This document shows positions 47,375 through 57,719 of a stretch of DNA of 64,000 bases, in pieces. This DNA is from Panicum virgatum. Lineage: Eukaryota; Streptophyta; Magnoliopsida; Poales; Poaceae. A program made the position numbers and the translations under genes. The DNA is taken from contig NC_053148.1 in NCBI RefSeq assembly GCF_016808335.1, forward strand, positions 2,547,001-2,611,000, in the 5' to 3' direction. The notes under the pieces were generated by a model. The model saw only the letters and a list, made by a program, of their open reading frames with translations. It was not told the DNA's origin and ran no database searches. Positions within the stretch are counted from its first letter, which is position 1. Each line of letters opens with the position of its first letter.

Positions 47375-48530
47375 TTAGCAGCTCGCTCCCACCACCGCAC
47401 GGGGTGCTCGTGCGGTGAGCGAGACGGCGAGATCACGATTCACGAGGGGGGCGTGAGGGGAGGGGAGGACACGGACGCCGAGGGATAAATGCGGGGGACT
47501 GGGGAAGGGGCGCCGCGGGGCCCACCGACAGCGAGAGGGGGGAGTAGGGTGGCTGGCCGGCGGTGTGGGGGAAGCGGAAGGCGGGGGGGAGGACGAAGGC
47601 GGGGCGAGGAGCCGAGGAGAGGGGTGGGACTTGGGAGCGCAGCCTTTAGCTGTGTCGTGTCGTGTTGCGGGCTGTGCCGCCTGGGTCCTCCGCCCCAGTC
47701 ACTTTACGCTGGGCCCAGTTTTCCGCGGGGCCAGGAAGTCAGTGGGGTGGTCTGGCGGGGTAGCGGCGACGTGCGAGGCTGTTCCGTGCCGCCGAGGCAC
47801 GTACCCGTGTGGCCGGGTGTGTATGCAGGTGGGCCCGGAAAGTGGGGCCCGCTTAACGGGGTGCGTTTGAATTTGGTTGGCAAACGTTTTTTTTTTCTGT
47901 GGGGTTTGGGAGTGTGGAAAGAGAGGTGTCAAAAGCTGTGACGACTGTTGCTTCTTTATGCGTTTGGGCCCTTTCTCCATGGGATTTGATCAGTTTTAAT
48001 CCAGGGTGTCAATGGAGATGGAGGGGAAATGGTTCGAAAATTGGAGCAACCTTTTGAGTTTTGAGAACCTTTTTGCGGGCGTTGCATTTTTTTTTTGAAA
48101 AATGCAGCGGGAGAAGAACATTTGGTCTGTCTTCATCAGTTGAAAGATTAGCAGTCAAAGATTTCATGGCGTTAGCTCAGAATCACCGGTTGATAGATGC
48201 AATTCACTACCAGAAAACAGCTTGAATTTTTTGCTTAACAAAATAGAATAGCACGAGATTTGCAGTCTTAATCTATGATTGTTTTATTACTGTTTTCTCT
48301 TTGAAGTCATATCATCAATCATTTTATGCTGACCTTCTTGAGAAACAATAGCGGGATCCGGTTATTGTCAATGATACAGTAGTCAAAGTGTGTATCGCAC
48401 AAGCTAAATCCAGTCCGGTGCCATGTTTCCATCGATCTCTGCTGGTTTCGTAGGGGAGTTCACAAGCAAGAAATCGTTTCCCTTTTGGGAGTTCAGTTCA
48501 TTCAGAACAACCCTGAGTTCAGTTCCCTTT

Positions 48531-48577
<47 letters not shown>

Positions 48578-49502
48578 TGGTCATGTGAACTGTCAAGAAG
48601 ATACCAGCAGCAGGTACGTGAGCTTTGGCACATGATGAAGGCGCATGGAGAGAATAGAGAGATAATAGACCATGTCATGTGATCATGTCAAGTGGGCCTC
48701 CTTGCAGTCCCGGACAGAGAGCTACGTCCACCATGAGCATGACATGACATTCCCTGCCTGCTCATGTCGGATATGATACCCAGCCTGTAGAGAGTAGTGC
48801 AGCCGTAAGAAGAGACTTGAGACCCATAAAGGCCATAACCATCTGCAGTTGCAAGCATCGAGATCTCATGATAGCTATTGGCTATCTTGGCTTGTCAGAT
48901 CAGATCCATGCTCTGGTCCCGTCCTTTGGAAAGAGGGGCAATCTGATGTCCGAAGGCCCTCCAGCCAGATTCAGTTCAGATTTTGCAATCCTGAAGTTTT
49001 AGAAAGGCAAAGGACTCTGAATTTCAAGCTAATTCTGATTTCCGAAGGCTGCCGAATTTGCAAGCCCCAGCTGCCTCAGCTGTTCCTGCTCGTGTACGTG
49101 GCTCTGCTGCTACGACTGCACAGCCAAGTGGCTAGCACAGTGCGCGGCCATTTCTTGATTAAGCAAGTGTCAACCCCACGTCGTTTTCTAATCCCTTGTA
49201 GGCTGCTGCGGCGACCTCAACGCAGCTAGCTGTTGAGGTCGAAGCAACGGCGACGCCCCTCTCGGACTGGGGCGCACGTTGCGCGGCGCGTGGCGTGTCC
49301 GGCGGCGCGGGCAGGCACGACGGCGACGGATCGGCCCCGTCCCTTTCCGGCCGGCGGTCGGCGGATTGGACGGGCGGGCCATCCATGCATATGCGGCTGC
49401 AGGCTCGCGGCCAGCCAAGGGCGTGCGTTCATTATTGGAGCTGCTACTTGCCTACTCCATTATACTGTAAGCAGTTGGTTACCATTAGCATGATGATACA
49501 GT
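47375..49502. other. ARK promoter side and intergenic DNA
   Basis: The first few hundred bases upstream of 47374 are GC-rich and are the likely ARK leader and promoter; no TATA box was recognised. A (GA)n run of about 21 units lies at 48533-48575. Frames at 47489-47980 and 49159-49490 lie on both strands and have no domain. Confidence 0.45.
48533..48575. repeat. (GA)n microsatellite
   Basis: About 21 uninterrupted GA units upstream of the ARK gene. Confidence 0.97.
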
Positions 49503-50816
49503 GGCCCTGTTTGGATACTCTAACTTGGTTAGAAGTTAGAGTTAGTTTCTAGCTCATGACTAACACAAAACTAACACTAACCAAAAACATGTTTGGATGC
49601 AAAGGTTAGAGTTAGATTAAATGCACTTTTCCAATCATTTGGTCTCTCTAGCAAGATTTGGTGTGGGCAGCTTTGTGTGCCCTCCTCCTAGCTCCTCTCT
49701 CCCTCCCACACCACCCCATTTGCTTGGCCGCAGAAGGAGAAGGCGCTCAACTGCCCGCGGTGCGCCTCCCTCCCCTCTTCCACCGCCGGCGATCCTCCTC
49801 CCTCGCCGGGCCGGCCGTCCTTCCTTCTCTCTCGCTCTCGCTTCACCCGCGTGCCCCCTCCCCTGCTCCGGCCCTCCAGCGGCGGGACCCCGGACCACCT
49901 CGACCTCGCCGGCATCGAGCTCGACCGGATCCGCGGCGCCGAGGTCCTCCTCCGGCGCCTGACCCTGCTTCCTGGCGGCGAAGCTCCGTGCGCGCGGGCG
50001 GCCGCCCGTCCCTGCCCCGGCGGCCGCGCACGCGTGGCCCGCCGCCTGCCCCTGCCCCTGCCCTCAGGCGGCGGAGCCTCCCCGGTGGAGCTCGTGGCGG
50101 CCCGGCTCGAGCTCGAGCTCCGCCCCGGCGGTGGGATCTCCGGCCGGCCGCGTTCACTCCCCATTCCGGCGCTCCCTCCAGATCCGGCGAGCGTGGACGG
50201 AGCTGGCGGCGGCGCGCGGGTGGAGCAGGCTGCCGAGCGCGGACGGCTGCGCGTAGGCCGAGCAGGCGGCAGCAGGCGTGCGCAGCAAGCACGCATGGCG
50301 GCGAGGGCGCGCCGGCGAGCGCGCAAAGCAAGCACGTCGGTCCCACGGTGCCTCCCTCCTCCCTCTCTCTTCTCCGGCCGCCTCGAGCTCGGCCGCCTCA
50401 AGGTCGGAGCGGCGGATCTTGCCGGCGCTCGGAGTGGCGACCGGTGGACGAGCGCACACGGCGGCGGCGAACGGCGGCGCTCGGAGCGGCGACCGGCGGA
50501 CGAGCACACTCGGAGGGATAGCGGGCTGGCGGCGCCCCTGGGTCCGGATCGGGGATTCGGGGTGCGGTGCGGAGGGGGAGGGCGGCGGCCACAGATGGAT
50601 CCGGGGAGGGGAGAGAAAGAGGAAAAAGAGTGGGCCCCACCTCAATCTAACCCAAATAAGCACCCCTTGGGGGGATTGTTTTTTGGGGTGGGTTAGATAC
50701 ATCTAACCCACTCTAACCCACCCTGTTTGGCTACTTTTGGGTTAGATGGCTACTTTTGGGTTAGATGGCTCCAATCTAACCCAATCTAACTCTAACCCAT
50801 GGATCCAAACAGGGCC
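49503..50816. mobile_element. GC-rich inverted-repeat element, GGCCCTGTTTGGAT ends
   Basis: A 1314 bp element has 14-bp perfect terminal inverted repeats GGCCCTGTTTGGAT/ATCCAAACAGGGCC, flanked on both sides by AGT (49500-49502 and 50817-50819). Both ends carry multiple GTTAGA/TCTAAC motifs. At the right end the unit TGGCTACTTTTGGGTTAGA is tandemly repeated (about 50728-50765). The core (49720-50640) is extremely GC-rich, with frames on both strands but no domain. The superfamily is uncertain: a 3-bp duplication suggests Harbinger-like, though AGT is not the usual TNA. It sits in the interval between the divergent ARK and YEATS genes. Confidence 0.78.
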
Positions 50817-51405
50817 AGTAATCTAAGCATCTTGAGAGGGATTGCAGGATGGATCAAAGCAGGGCAATGTGAACTGAATCGGTAAGTCTTTGCTTCAACT
50901 GCCTTGCCACGGAGCTCTCTTGTTTCATAGCCTGATGTGCGATAGCCAAAGTTTTTTTTTATCATGCGATAGCCAAAGTTTTCTTTAGTGATATCCAACA
51001 GTAACTTTTTTTAGATAGAGGAGGAACCGACTAGCCACCACAGTAACTGGCAATCCCAGACCAAATGGGCCTGCTTTGGTAGCCCACCCCACCCTTATAT
51101 GGGCTCCCCCATAACTTTACAGCCCAACAACCACTGCAACTTTGAGCTGCACCAGGCCCACAGGAACGCCCCCGAGCCGCGCAGCTCGAACCGTCTCGAC
51201 TGGACCCGACGACGACCCGATCCGACCGGCTCGCGGCGTCCTCCTCGCGGCCGAACCCTAGCCCCATCCTCACCGCCGGCCGGCTCTCCTCCCGCCCACG
51301 CCGGGGCCGTCTCGTCATCGCCGCCGCACGAGTCCTTGCCCAGCGCCACCGCCCGTACCACCCTCCCCGCCGCCCGCCTCAGCCTGCGTGGTCACCGGCG
51401 GCGCC
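50817..51405 (+). promoter_or_regulatory. probable promoter and leader of the YEATS gene
   Basis: The stretch holds two stub-like insertions (50956 and 51007) and then GC-rich sequence from about 51160 to the ATG, as is usual for a grass leader. No TATA box was recognised, so the transcription start cannot be placed. Confidence 0.4.
50956..50964. mobile_element. 9-bp T-run stub upstream of the YEATS gene
   Basis: The 18-mer TGCGATAGCCAAAGTTTT occurs at 50938-50955 and 50965-50982 without a mismatch. TTTTTATCA lies between. This could be a minimal antisense retroposon tail with its duplication, or a simple replication-slippage duplication. Confidence 0.5.
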
Positions 51406-53455
51406 ATGGATGCTTCCAAGGTTCTTCTTCGGCTACGCATTGCCTCTCCTTTACTTAATATCTCGGCTGGACGCTCTCCATTTTAACAGTCAGACTGGTC
51501 GCTCACCTCCCATCATGTTATGTTTGGTTGACAATTTTATGAGTCTCTTTATGTACAAGTACAACATCAGCTTAGTCTTTAGATAGGATGGTGAAACATA
51601 AATGGCCACTCGCTTTATGCGTTCCCAGAACTGATCATTTGCAAAGGATCATCGTCCATTGGTACAAAGATGTTCACTGAGATTAACGAACCTACAAGAT
51701 TTGACTATTTGAGCATGGAAAACCATTTCACTTTAGTATATTCTTCTTAGTTGCCAGACCTTATTGCTTAGCAAGCTCCGTTGCTTTATACAATTATATA
51801 CCTGATGTGAACTATTGGCAAAATTTCTTTGAACAGAATAAAAAGCTCAAGGATGTGGAGATCAGTTTCCCGATTGTCTATGGAACCATTTCTTTCTGGC
51901 TTGGTAAAAAGGCAAGCGAGTAAGCATTCGCTTCTTCAGAATATGTTTGCATAGTTCATTTCACACAATGCTTCAAAACTATTGCTATTTTGAAATGTAG
52001 GTACTTTGAAATGTAGATATAGTTTCAGGCTTTCAGCTTTTATATGTTTACCTGTGGTGAATGATACCTAACAACCATTTGTATGCTTTCATTTTTTAAT
52101 CTTAGGTACAACTCTCACAAGTGGACTGTTTATGTCCGTTCGGCAAACAACGAGGACCTGAGTGTCATAGTTAAGCGCGTGGTGTTTCAACTTCACCCAA
52201 GTTTTCAAAACCCAACAAGAGTGGTAGAGCAGCCACCTTTCGAGTTGTCTGAATCTGGATGGGGAGAGTTTGAAATAGCCATAACCCTTTATTTCCACAG
52301 CGATGTCTGTGAGAAGCGCTTGGATCTGTAAGTTGCACAGTTGTTTCCAAAGTTGTTCTCTTTTCGGAAAGCACGAAGTTTTTTTTTGGACGCCGCAAGC
52401 ACAGTTAATTATACAAATGATGCAGGTTTCATCAGCTTAAGCTGTATCCAGAAGAAGAAGCTGGGCCTCAATCAACCAAAAAGCCAGTTGTTGTGGAAAC
52501 ATATGATGAAATTGTCTTCCCTGAGCCTACAGAGGCCTTTTTTCAGCGTGTGCAAAATCATCCAGCAGCTAACGTGCCCAGGCTCCCTCCTGGCATAACC
52601 TTGCCTCCACCAGGTATATCTCTTTATAACTTGTACTCCTTATATTTCACAATAGGAAATGCCAAATTATCCCTATGAACTACCGTTCATCTAGGCTCTA
52701 TGGAAATTGTTCCATATGAAAAGAAGCGTGGTGACACTAAGGATCATCCTTTGAGCCAGTGGTTCTCGAATTTCTCTGAGGCAGATGAGCTTTTAAAACT
52801 AGCTGCGGCTCGGCAACAGGTGAGACTTATAGCTAGCAGCAACTGTCCTTATTTTTTGACATGCATAAAAATGGTAGGCATACTGCTTGAGTGCCTTGCT
52901 ACTTTCCATGCACAAGCACCAGCTCTACACTCAAGTTTGTTTGGAGAGGTTTTTTTCCTGTCCTCTCAGTTCCAGTTAGTAAATATATGTCCAGACAGAG
53001 TTGAGGGATCTAAACTACCTCTCATTTTCTAGTTCTTTGCTATGCACATCAGAATTTTGTGAGAAAACAAGATTGTAAAATTTCACATTGGAGGTCATTC
53101 CACTGACAGCTTTCATCTCAGTTACTGTTTTAGTTGTGCGATTTTACCCAAAAAAAAAAGGTTCACATATTGACCGCATAGGGTTTGCATGAACATAAAT
53201 AGTTAACCCATCAAACTTCCAGTGATTTGACATTGTAATCTACTCTCTCCAGGTGCAGGCTCACATTGCCAAACTGAGAAGGCAGTTAACCATGATAGAG
53301 GGAATGCCCCAGCAATCAAAAGTTTTTTCTGGTACATAAAGTTGATCTTTTATTTGGATTATGCCGATGGGTTGTATACTTGTATGTCCAAACTGATGAT
53401 GCACTTAATATATCTTCTATGTTCAGGTCCTGGACAACAGTTCGGGCACATATAA
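51406..53455 (+). CDS. YAF9: YEATS-domain protein, GAS41/YAF9/TAF14 type, 246 aa
   Basis: A nuclear acyl-lysine reader. Family members are shared subunits of SWR1 and NuA4 chromatin complexes, linking histone acetylation to H2A.Z deposition. Exons: 51406-51420, 51837-51919, 52106-52327, 52426-52613, 52695-52819, 53253-53331, 53427-53455. They total 741 nt, in phase, with GT-AG introns. The start lies in a strong context (GCGGCGCCATGG). The YEATS domain spans about residues 10-135. The pocket-type residues H63, S65 and F66 (HPSF) and W85-G86 (ESGWGEFE) are present. The family signature FHSDVCEK is at 97-103 and a short C-terminal helix ([26 protein letters not shown], split by an intron) runs at about 197-222. 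The N-terminal leader is shorter than the roughly 40 residues I recall for Arabidopsis. The gene looks intact. Confidence 0.95.
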
Positions 53456-54193
53456 TGTAGCATATGCTACAAAGTGTACGTACCTGGTTGCAAGGAAGAT
53501 CTTGGAACATGGAACCTCTCAACAACTGCTTAACATATAGGGGGTGTGCGTATCTCTGTATCTCATTGACGTGTCTGCCTTAGGCTTTGCAAGTTGCAAC
53601 TGATGGACTACTAATCAGCAGTTTGGTGTGTATATTCTAGAATTCTGGTGACTTATGCTTCCTAAGAGAACATTGTTCGTGTCTCCTGATCCTTTTTCTT
53701 TTTCCTGTTTCTCCATATCCTTCTCGTTGTAGTGAAAAGGCATGCCTATGATCACTGACCTTAAGGTTTCTATATTTTTGTTAAATGGTGACAGAGAGCA
53801 GAAACAGTTGCTTCTCCCAATTCTTTTGACAACTGTCAACTGGAAAGAGAGGCCTTTTGCTTCTGTAAAGCAGCACAGGACGCACTTCAAGCTTGTCGAG
53901 ATTAGGCCAGCTTCAGCCCAACTCCCGGACTCTTACCCATTACAACTTCACAGCCCAGCCCATGTAACTCTGTCTAGGCCAACTATCTATATGTTTGCTT
54001 TCCCCAACTTTTTTTTTATAAAAAAAGCTCCCAACACTTTTTGATACTGCAAATAGTTATGAATTGTTGACTAGGAATATTGAAATGCCTGTTGACTCTG
54101 TGACCGGCAGCATCCATCAACAGTTGAAACCTGTGCTGGACAAGTTATGAACAAGACTGTGTGCTGAATATTGAAACCTGTTCACCCTACCTG
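53456..54193. other. 3' flank of the YEATS gene and intergenic DNA
   Basis: Probably contains the 3' untranslated region of the YEATS gene. No other feature is recognised. Confidence 0.45.
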
Positions 54194-54497
54194 GGCCCTG
54201 TTTGGTTCCAAGTAGCCCAATGCACTGTAGCTCACTTTGACCACTAATTAGGGGTATTAAATAAATGTAATTTACAAAATCAAATCTATAATTATGTGCT
54301 ACTTCACGAGACGAATCTAATGAGGTTTTTGACCGCATAATTAGATGATGGTACTGTAGCTAATCATAGATTAATTAGGATCATTAGATTCGTCGCGAAA
54401 AATTACATCTATCTGTGAAAAAATTTTGCAAATAAATTTCATTTAATACAAAGATTATTTTTTGTGCTAGTAGCACTACTCTAAACCAAACAGGGCC
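54194..54497. mobile_element. Tourist-like MITE, GGCCCTGTTTGGTT ends
   Basis: A 304 bp AT-rich element has ends GGCCCTGTTTGGTT and AACCAAACAGGGCC, perfect inverses over 14 bases. The interior holds ACGAGACGAATCTAATGAGG and its near-inverse CATTAGATTCGTCGCG, plus GTACTGTAGCTAATC. The target duplication is not clear. Confidence 0.85.
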
Positions 54498-56734
54498 TGC
54501 TGTGGTCCTTTTGTCTTGCACAAGTTTTTTTTTGTGTACATGATGAAATCTTCCGGTAAATGCCACCGAGTTCTGCTGGGACAAGCTTGTGAACTGAGCT
54601 TGGTGCATCGCCATGTCTCGTATTTTTCTGATGCTGCAGAACTCAGTAAATTTGCTAACATGTATCAATAATATGATAAGAGAGAAAATAGGAGTGTCAT
54701 GAAATGTGAGATGAGTGTCATTACTATGACACTCCACTGGCACAGTTCTGAAGTTTTCAGTCTTGGTAACTGTGTCGATGACACTCCCACTGAGACTGGC
54801 AAAAAAAAACCTGAAGCTATGGGTGGAGTGGACTTCACTGTTCTCCGGTCCTCTACTGGCCTCTATAGGTGGTTTCACGAGAGTGGTAGTACACTGTGCC
54901 GGATTATTTGCCTTGTCTGGGCATAGCAACTGCCCATGGCTACTACAATGGTGAGTCGGTGACTGTAAAATTTGAGCTGCCGACAGAAACTTACATTTAC
55001 CACTCGAAAAAATCCACGCTTTACTTTCTACATACCTTACGTTGGGAGACATTATTACAAATCTACGCGAAAACCGAGAAGATCAACGGGGTCACATCAC
55101 AGATGTCAACCACCGGCCTAGCCTAGGATGGGACCCTGTCGAGTTCGCTAGCTCGCCATGGATCCATCCATCCATGCAATGCATGGCCGTGGCAAGTGGC
55201 ATGGTCCTCGTCTTCCAGCCTGGTCTGCCCGCGAGGACAAGAGGAACCTTCACAAGATTTCCCCGTGTCTCAGAGCGAGAGGGAGCCCCGCCTCCTCCTC
55301 CCTGCCGCCTTCAATCATGTGACCGGTGACTGACCTGACCAGCGAGCCTTTTCGCGAGTCACGTCTCGACGGCTCCATGGCTGGAACTGGAAGCTCGAGG
55401 ACGAAACGGCCGTGATGTGATGATTAGTCGGGGGATTAGTTGGGGGGGCTTCATTAAACCAGTTCGTGGATAATGATGGGCTGCGTGCGGGCTGAGGGAT
55501 CGGACGCCAACGCCATGCGTGTACTTGCGAGCTCGCGACCAGGGGAGGGGGCGCCCCTGCGACTTGCTGTCCGGGCGCTGTCCCTCACCTGCAATGATTC
55601 CCGTCAACGTCGGCGGCGAGCCACCGGCCGAGTTCGCCATGTGGAAGCTCAGACGTCGCCGTCGACGTGGGCATGCGTCGCCGGCCGGTCAGGCGATGGC
55701 CGAGGACCCGGTCACGCGCCCAACTGGCTGCGTCCCTGCATTGTGGCTTCAGGCAACCGACCAGTTCAGAGTTTTTCAGAATTCAGATTGCTTGCACGTC
55801 TCTTCAGAGTTCAGACGTCAGTAGCAGTTCCACCAGCTGCTGCAGACCTGCAGTCTCTGAACTGCTCGAAACAAGCGACACGGCTGATGATGGAGCGCGG
55901 AGATTTTACAGGAACCTTTCCTCTGCTCCAAACGACGATTTGGTGTTCTTGCCACCTGCAGCTAGCTTCTTGCCTTCCTGGAATCTTGGTACTCTTACTC
56001 GTGGGCCGGTTTGGTGTTCAAACGCATCCATCGAAGCTTGAAGCATCTGCATGCGGTGTCACTGTCCCAGTGGCCAGCGGCTACCGCGTGCCGTCTTTCC
56101 CGGCGACGACGACGGCCGGACGGCGACGACTCCACTGCACTCGCTGTCGATCCCAGACACCAGCATTCGACGGATCCGGCCTGATTTGTACGTCCCAACC
56201 AGCTCCTACTCCTAACCCGTCTTGTATTGTATCTGATGACAACCTGAAAAACGAGTCCGCGAACTGAATGTTCTAACCGCCTGCTGTGCCCGTCAGTGAT
56301 CTTCAGGAGTAACACGGAACTCCAGCTCCGAAAAAGAAGAAGAAGAACGCATCCCTGGCATGCAACGACCGAAAGGACGCAGCTCCTGTTTGGCCAGCTT
56401 CATCAGTTGGGTGTGTGCCTTGTCGATCTGTCTGCTTGCTTGCTTGTTACTATCGCCTGCAAACGTCTGCTGCTGGTGCCCAAGGACAGTGGCAGCAGCA
56501 GCTTGCAGGCGTGCGATCTTCCTGAAAATCTCGCGGGCACTGTTGGTCCTGATTTGGGCATGGCCGCTACGACTGTGCCATGTACCTGCTGTCTCTCTCT
56601 CTGCACGCTCGCCTATCGCCTTTGTTTGCTAACGCAGGCCACTCGCAAGTTTGGTGAAGCCAAAGGGACCAAAGGCCAGGCAAATGCATCCAAGCTTGGG
56701 TCCCAGGTGAATTCATTTCATTTTACCATGCATG
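54498..56734. other. intergenic, no gene supported
   Basis: Mixed composition. Longer plus-strand frames at about 55473-56267 and 56296-56808 have no domain and weak coding character. I could not decide on any exon here. Confidence 0.4.
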
Positions 56735-56742
56735 GCCAATGG

Positions 56743-56925
56743 CAAGGTTTTAAATCTCCGGCTATACCTTCCGCTATCTCCGGCTATAGCTGTTTGAGAG
56801 AAATTTAGCTAAGTTTTTTCACGTATAATTTAGCTCTTAGCTACCGCTATAGCCCGCTATAGCTGGCTATAGCCCGTTTTTGGACATTGATAGTTAAATG
56901 GCTTAGCTCGCTATTTAAAACATTG
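56743..56925. mobile_element. hAT MITE with GCTATAG repeats
   Basis: A 183 bp element has ends CAAGGTTTTAAAT and the inverse of ATTTAAAACATTG, flanked by the exact 8-bp duplication GCCAATGG (56735-56742 and 56926-56933). The interior repeats CCGCTATAGC/GGCTATAGC at least five times. Confidence 0.92.
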
Positions 56926-56933
56926 GCCAATGG

Positions 56934-57428
56934 CCATGCCAGTGGCAGTATGTGATGCTCAGCATCATTCAAAAGGATTGTGCAGAGGAGCTGATTTCAA
57001 GCTCACCTTCATGATGACTAGGGGACTTAAAAAAATGTGGAATGGGGAGACTTGATTAAGTAAAGTTTTGATTATTATAGAGTATGGCCGGCCATTTTTG
57101 TGAGAAGTGCATGCCAACATTGTGTTGGGTGTGCCCATGTTTGCTTGTTGAGCAACTGAAAGACAGGCCGGCGCTCGTGAGTGCTTCCTGTTGTACCATC
57201 ACTAACCACAGACCATAGTCACATAAAAAAAAACCATATACGTATCTGAGAAATGTCCTAATATCACCTTGGATTGAGAGAGTGTGCTGCCATGATATTT
57301 GTTGGGTGGTTATGGTCATTGTTGGACCATCCATACTGGTTTCTCTGGCTGAGGGTGGGAATTCTACTACTATTCATGATGGTTTTTTACATGAATTTTT
57401 TTCGCTGGGGTTTCTACGATTTATGGTA
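56934..57428. other. intergenic, nothing recognised
   Basis: AT-moderate sequence between two MITEs. No gene or RNA was recognised. Confidence 0.4.
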
Positions 57429-57431
57429 TTA

Positions 57432-57716
57432 GAGCGTCTCCAACAGTTTCCCAATATTTTTTTTCTTCAATAACTGGTATTGGGAGATGTCCCAATAGCA
57501 GCTTTAGGATTATTGGGGGGTTTTTTTTTTGCAGCCTCCCAATACTCTTATCCCAATACAATAATATATTAAGAGAGCATGAATCCTCCTTTTATTTGAG
57601 GGGAGATGGAGTGAAATATTGTTATTGGGATAAGGGAGCTGTATTGGGGAACTGGACCACATTCTTTTTCCAATAGTAGAAGATTATTAGGGAATGAGTG
57701 ACTGCTAGAGATGCTC
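57432..57716. mobile_element. PIF/Harbinger MITE, GAGCGTCTCC ends, TTA duplication
   Basis: A 285 bp element has ends GAGCGTCTCCAACAG and the inverse of CTGCTAGAGATGCTC, with TTA on both sides (57429-57431 and 57717-57719). It contains several CCCAATA/TATTGGG motifs. It shares the terminal motif of the element at 7220-7647. Confidence 0.88.
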
Positions 57717-57719
57717 TTA

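Noticed and set aside
49658..50706. Frames up to 287 codons on both strands
   Set aside because: They lie wholly inside the inverted-repeat element, are Arg/Pro/Ala-rich in every phase, and have no domain.
54189..54502. A TG or CTG target duplication for the Tourist-like MITE
   Set aside because: The flanks share only TG in shifted positions, so no duplication can be claimed.
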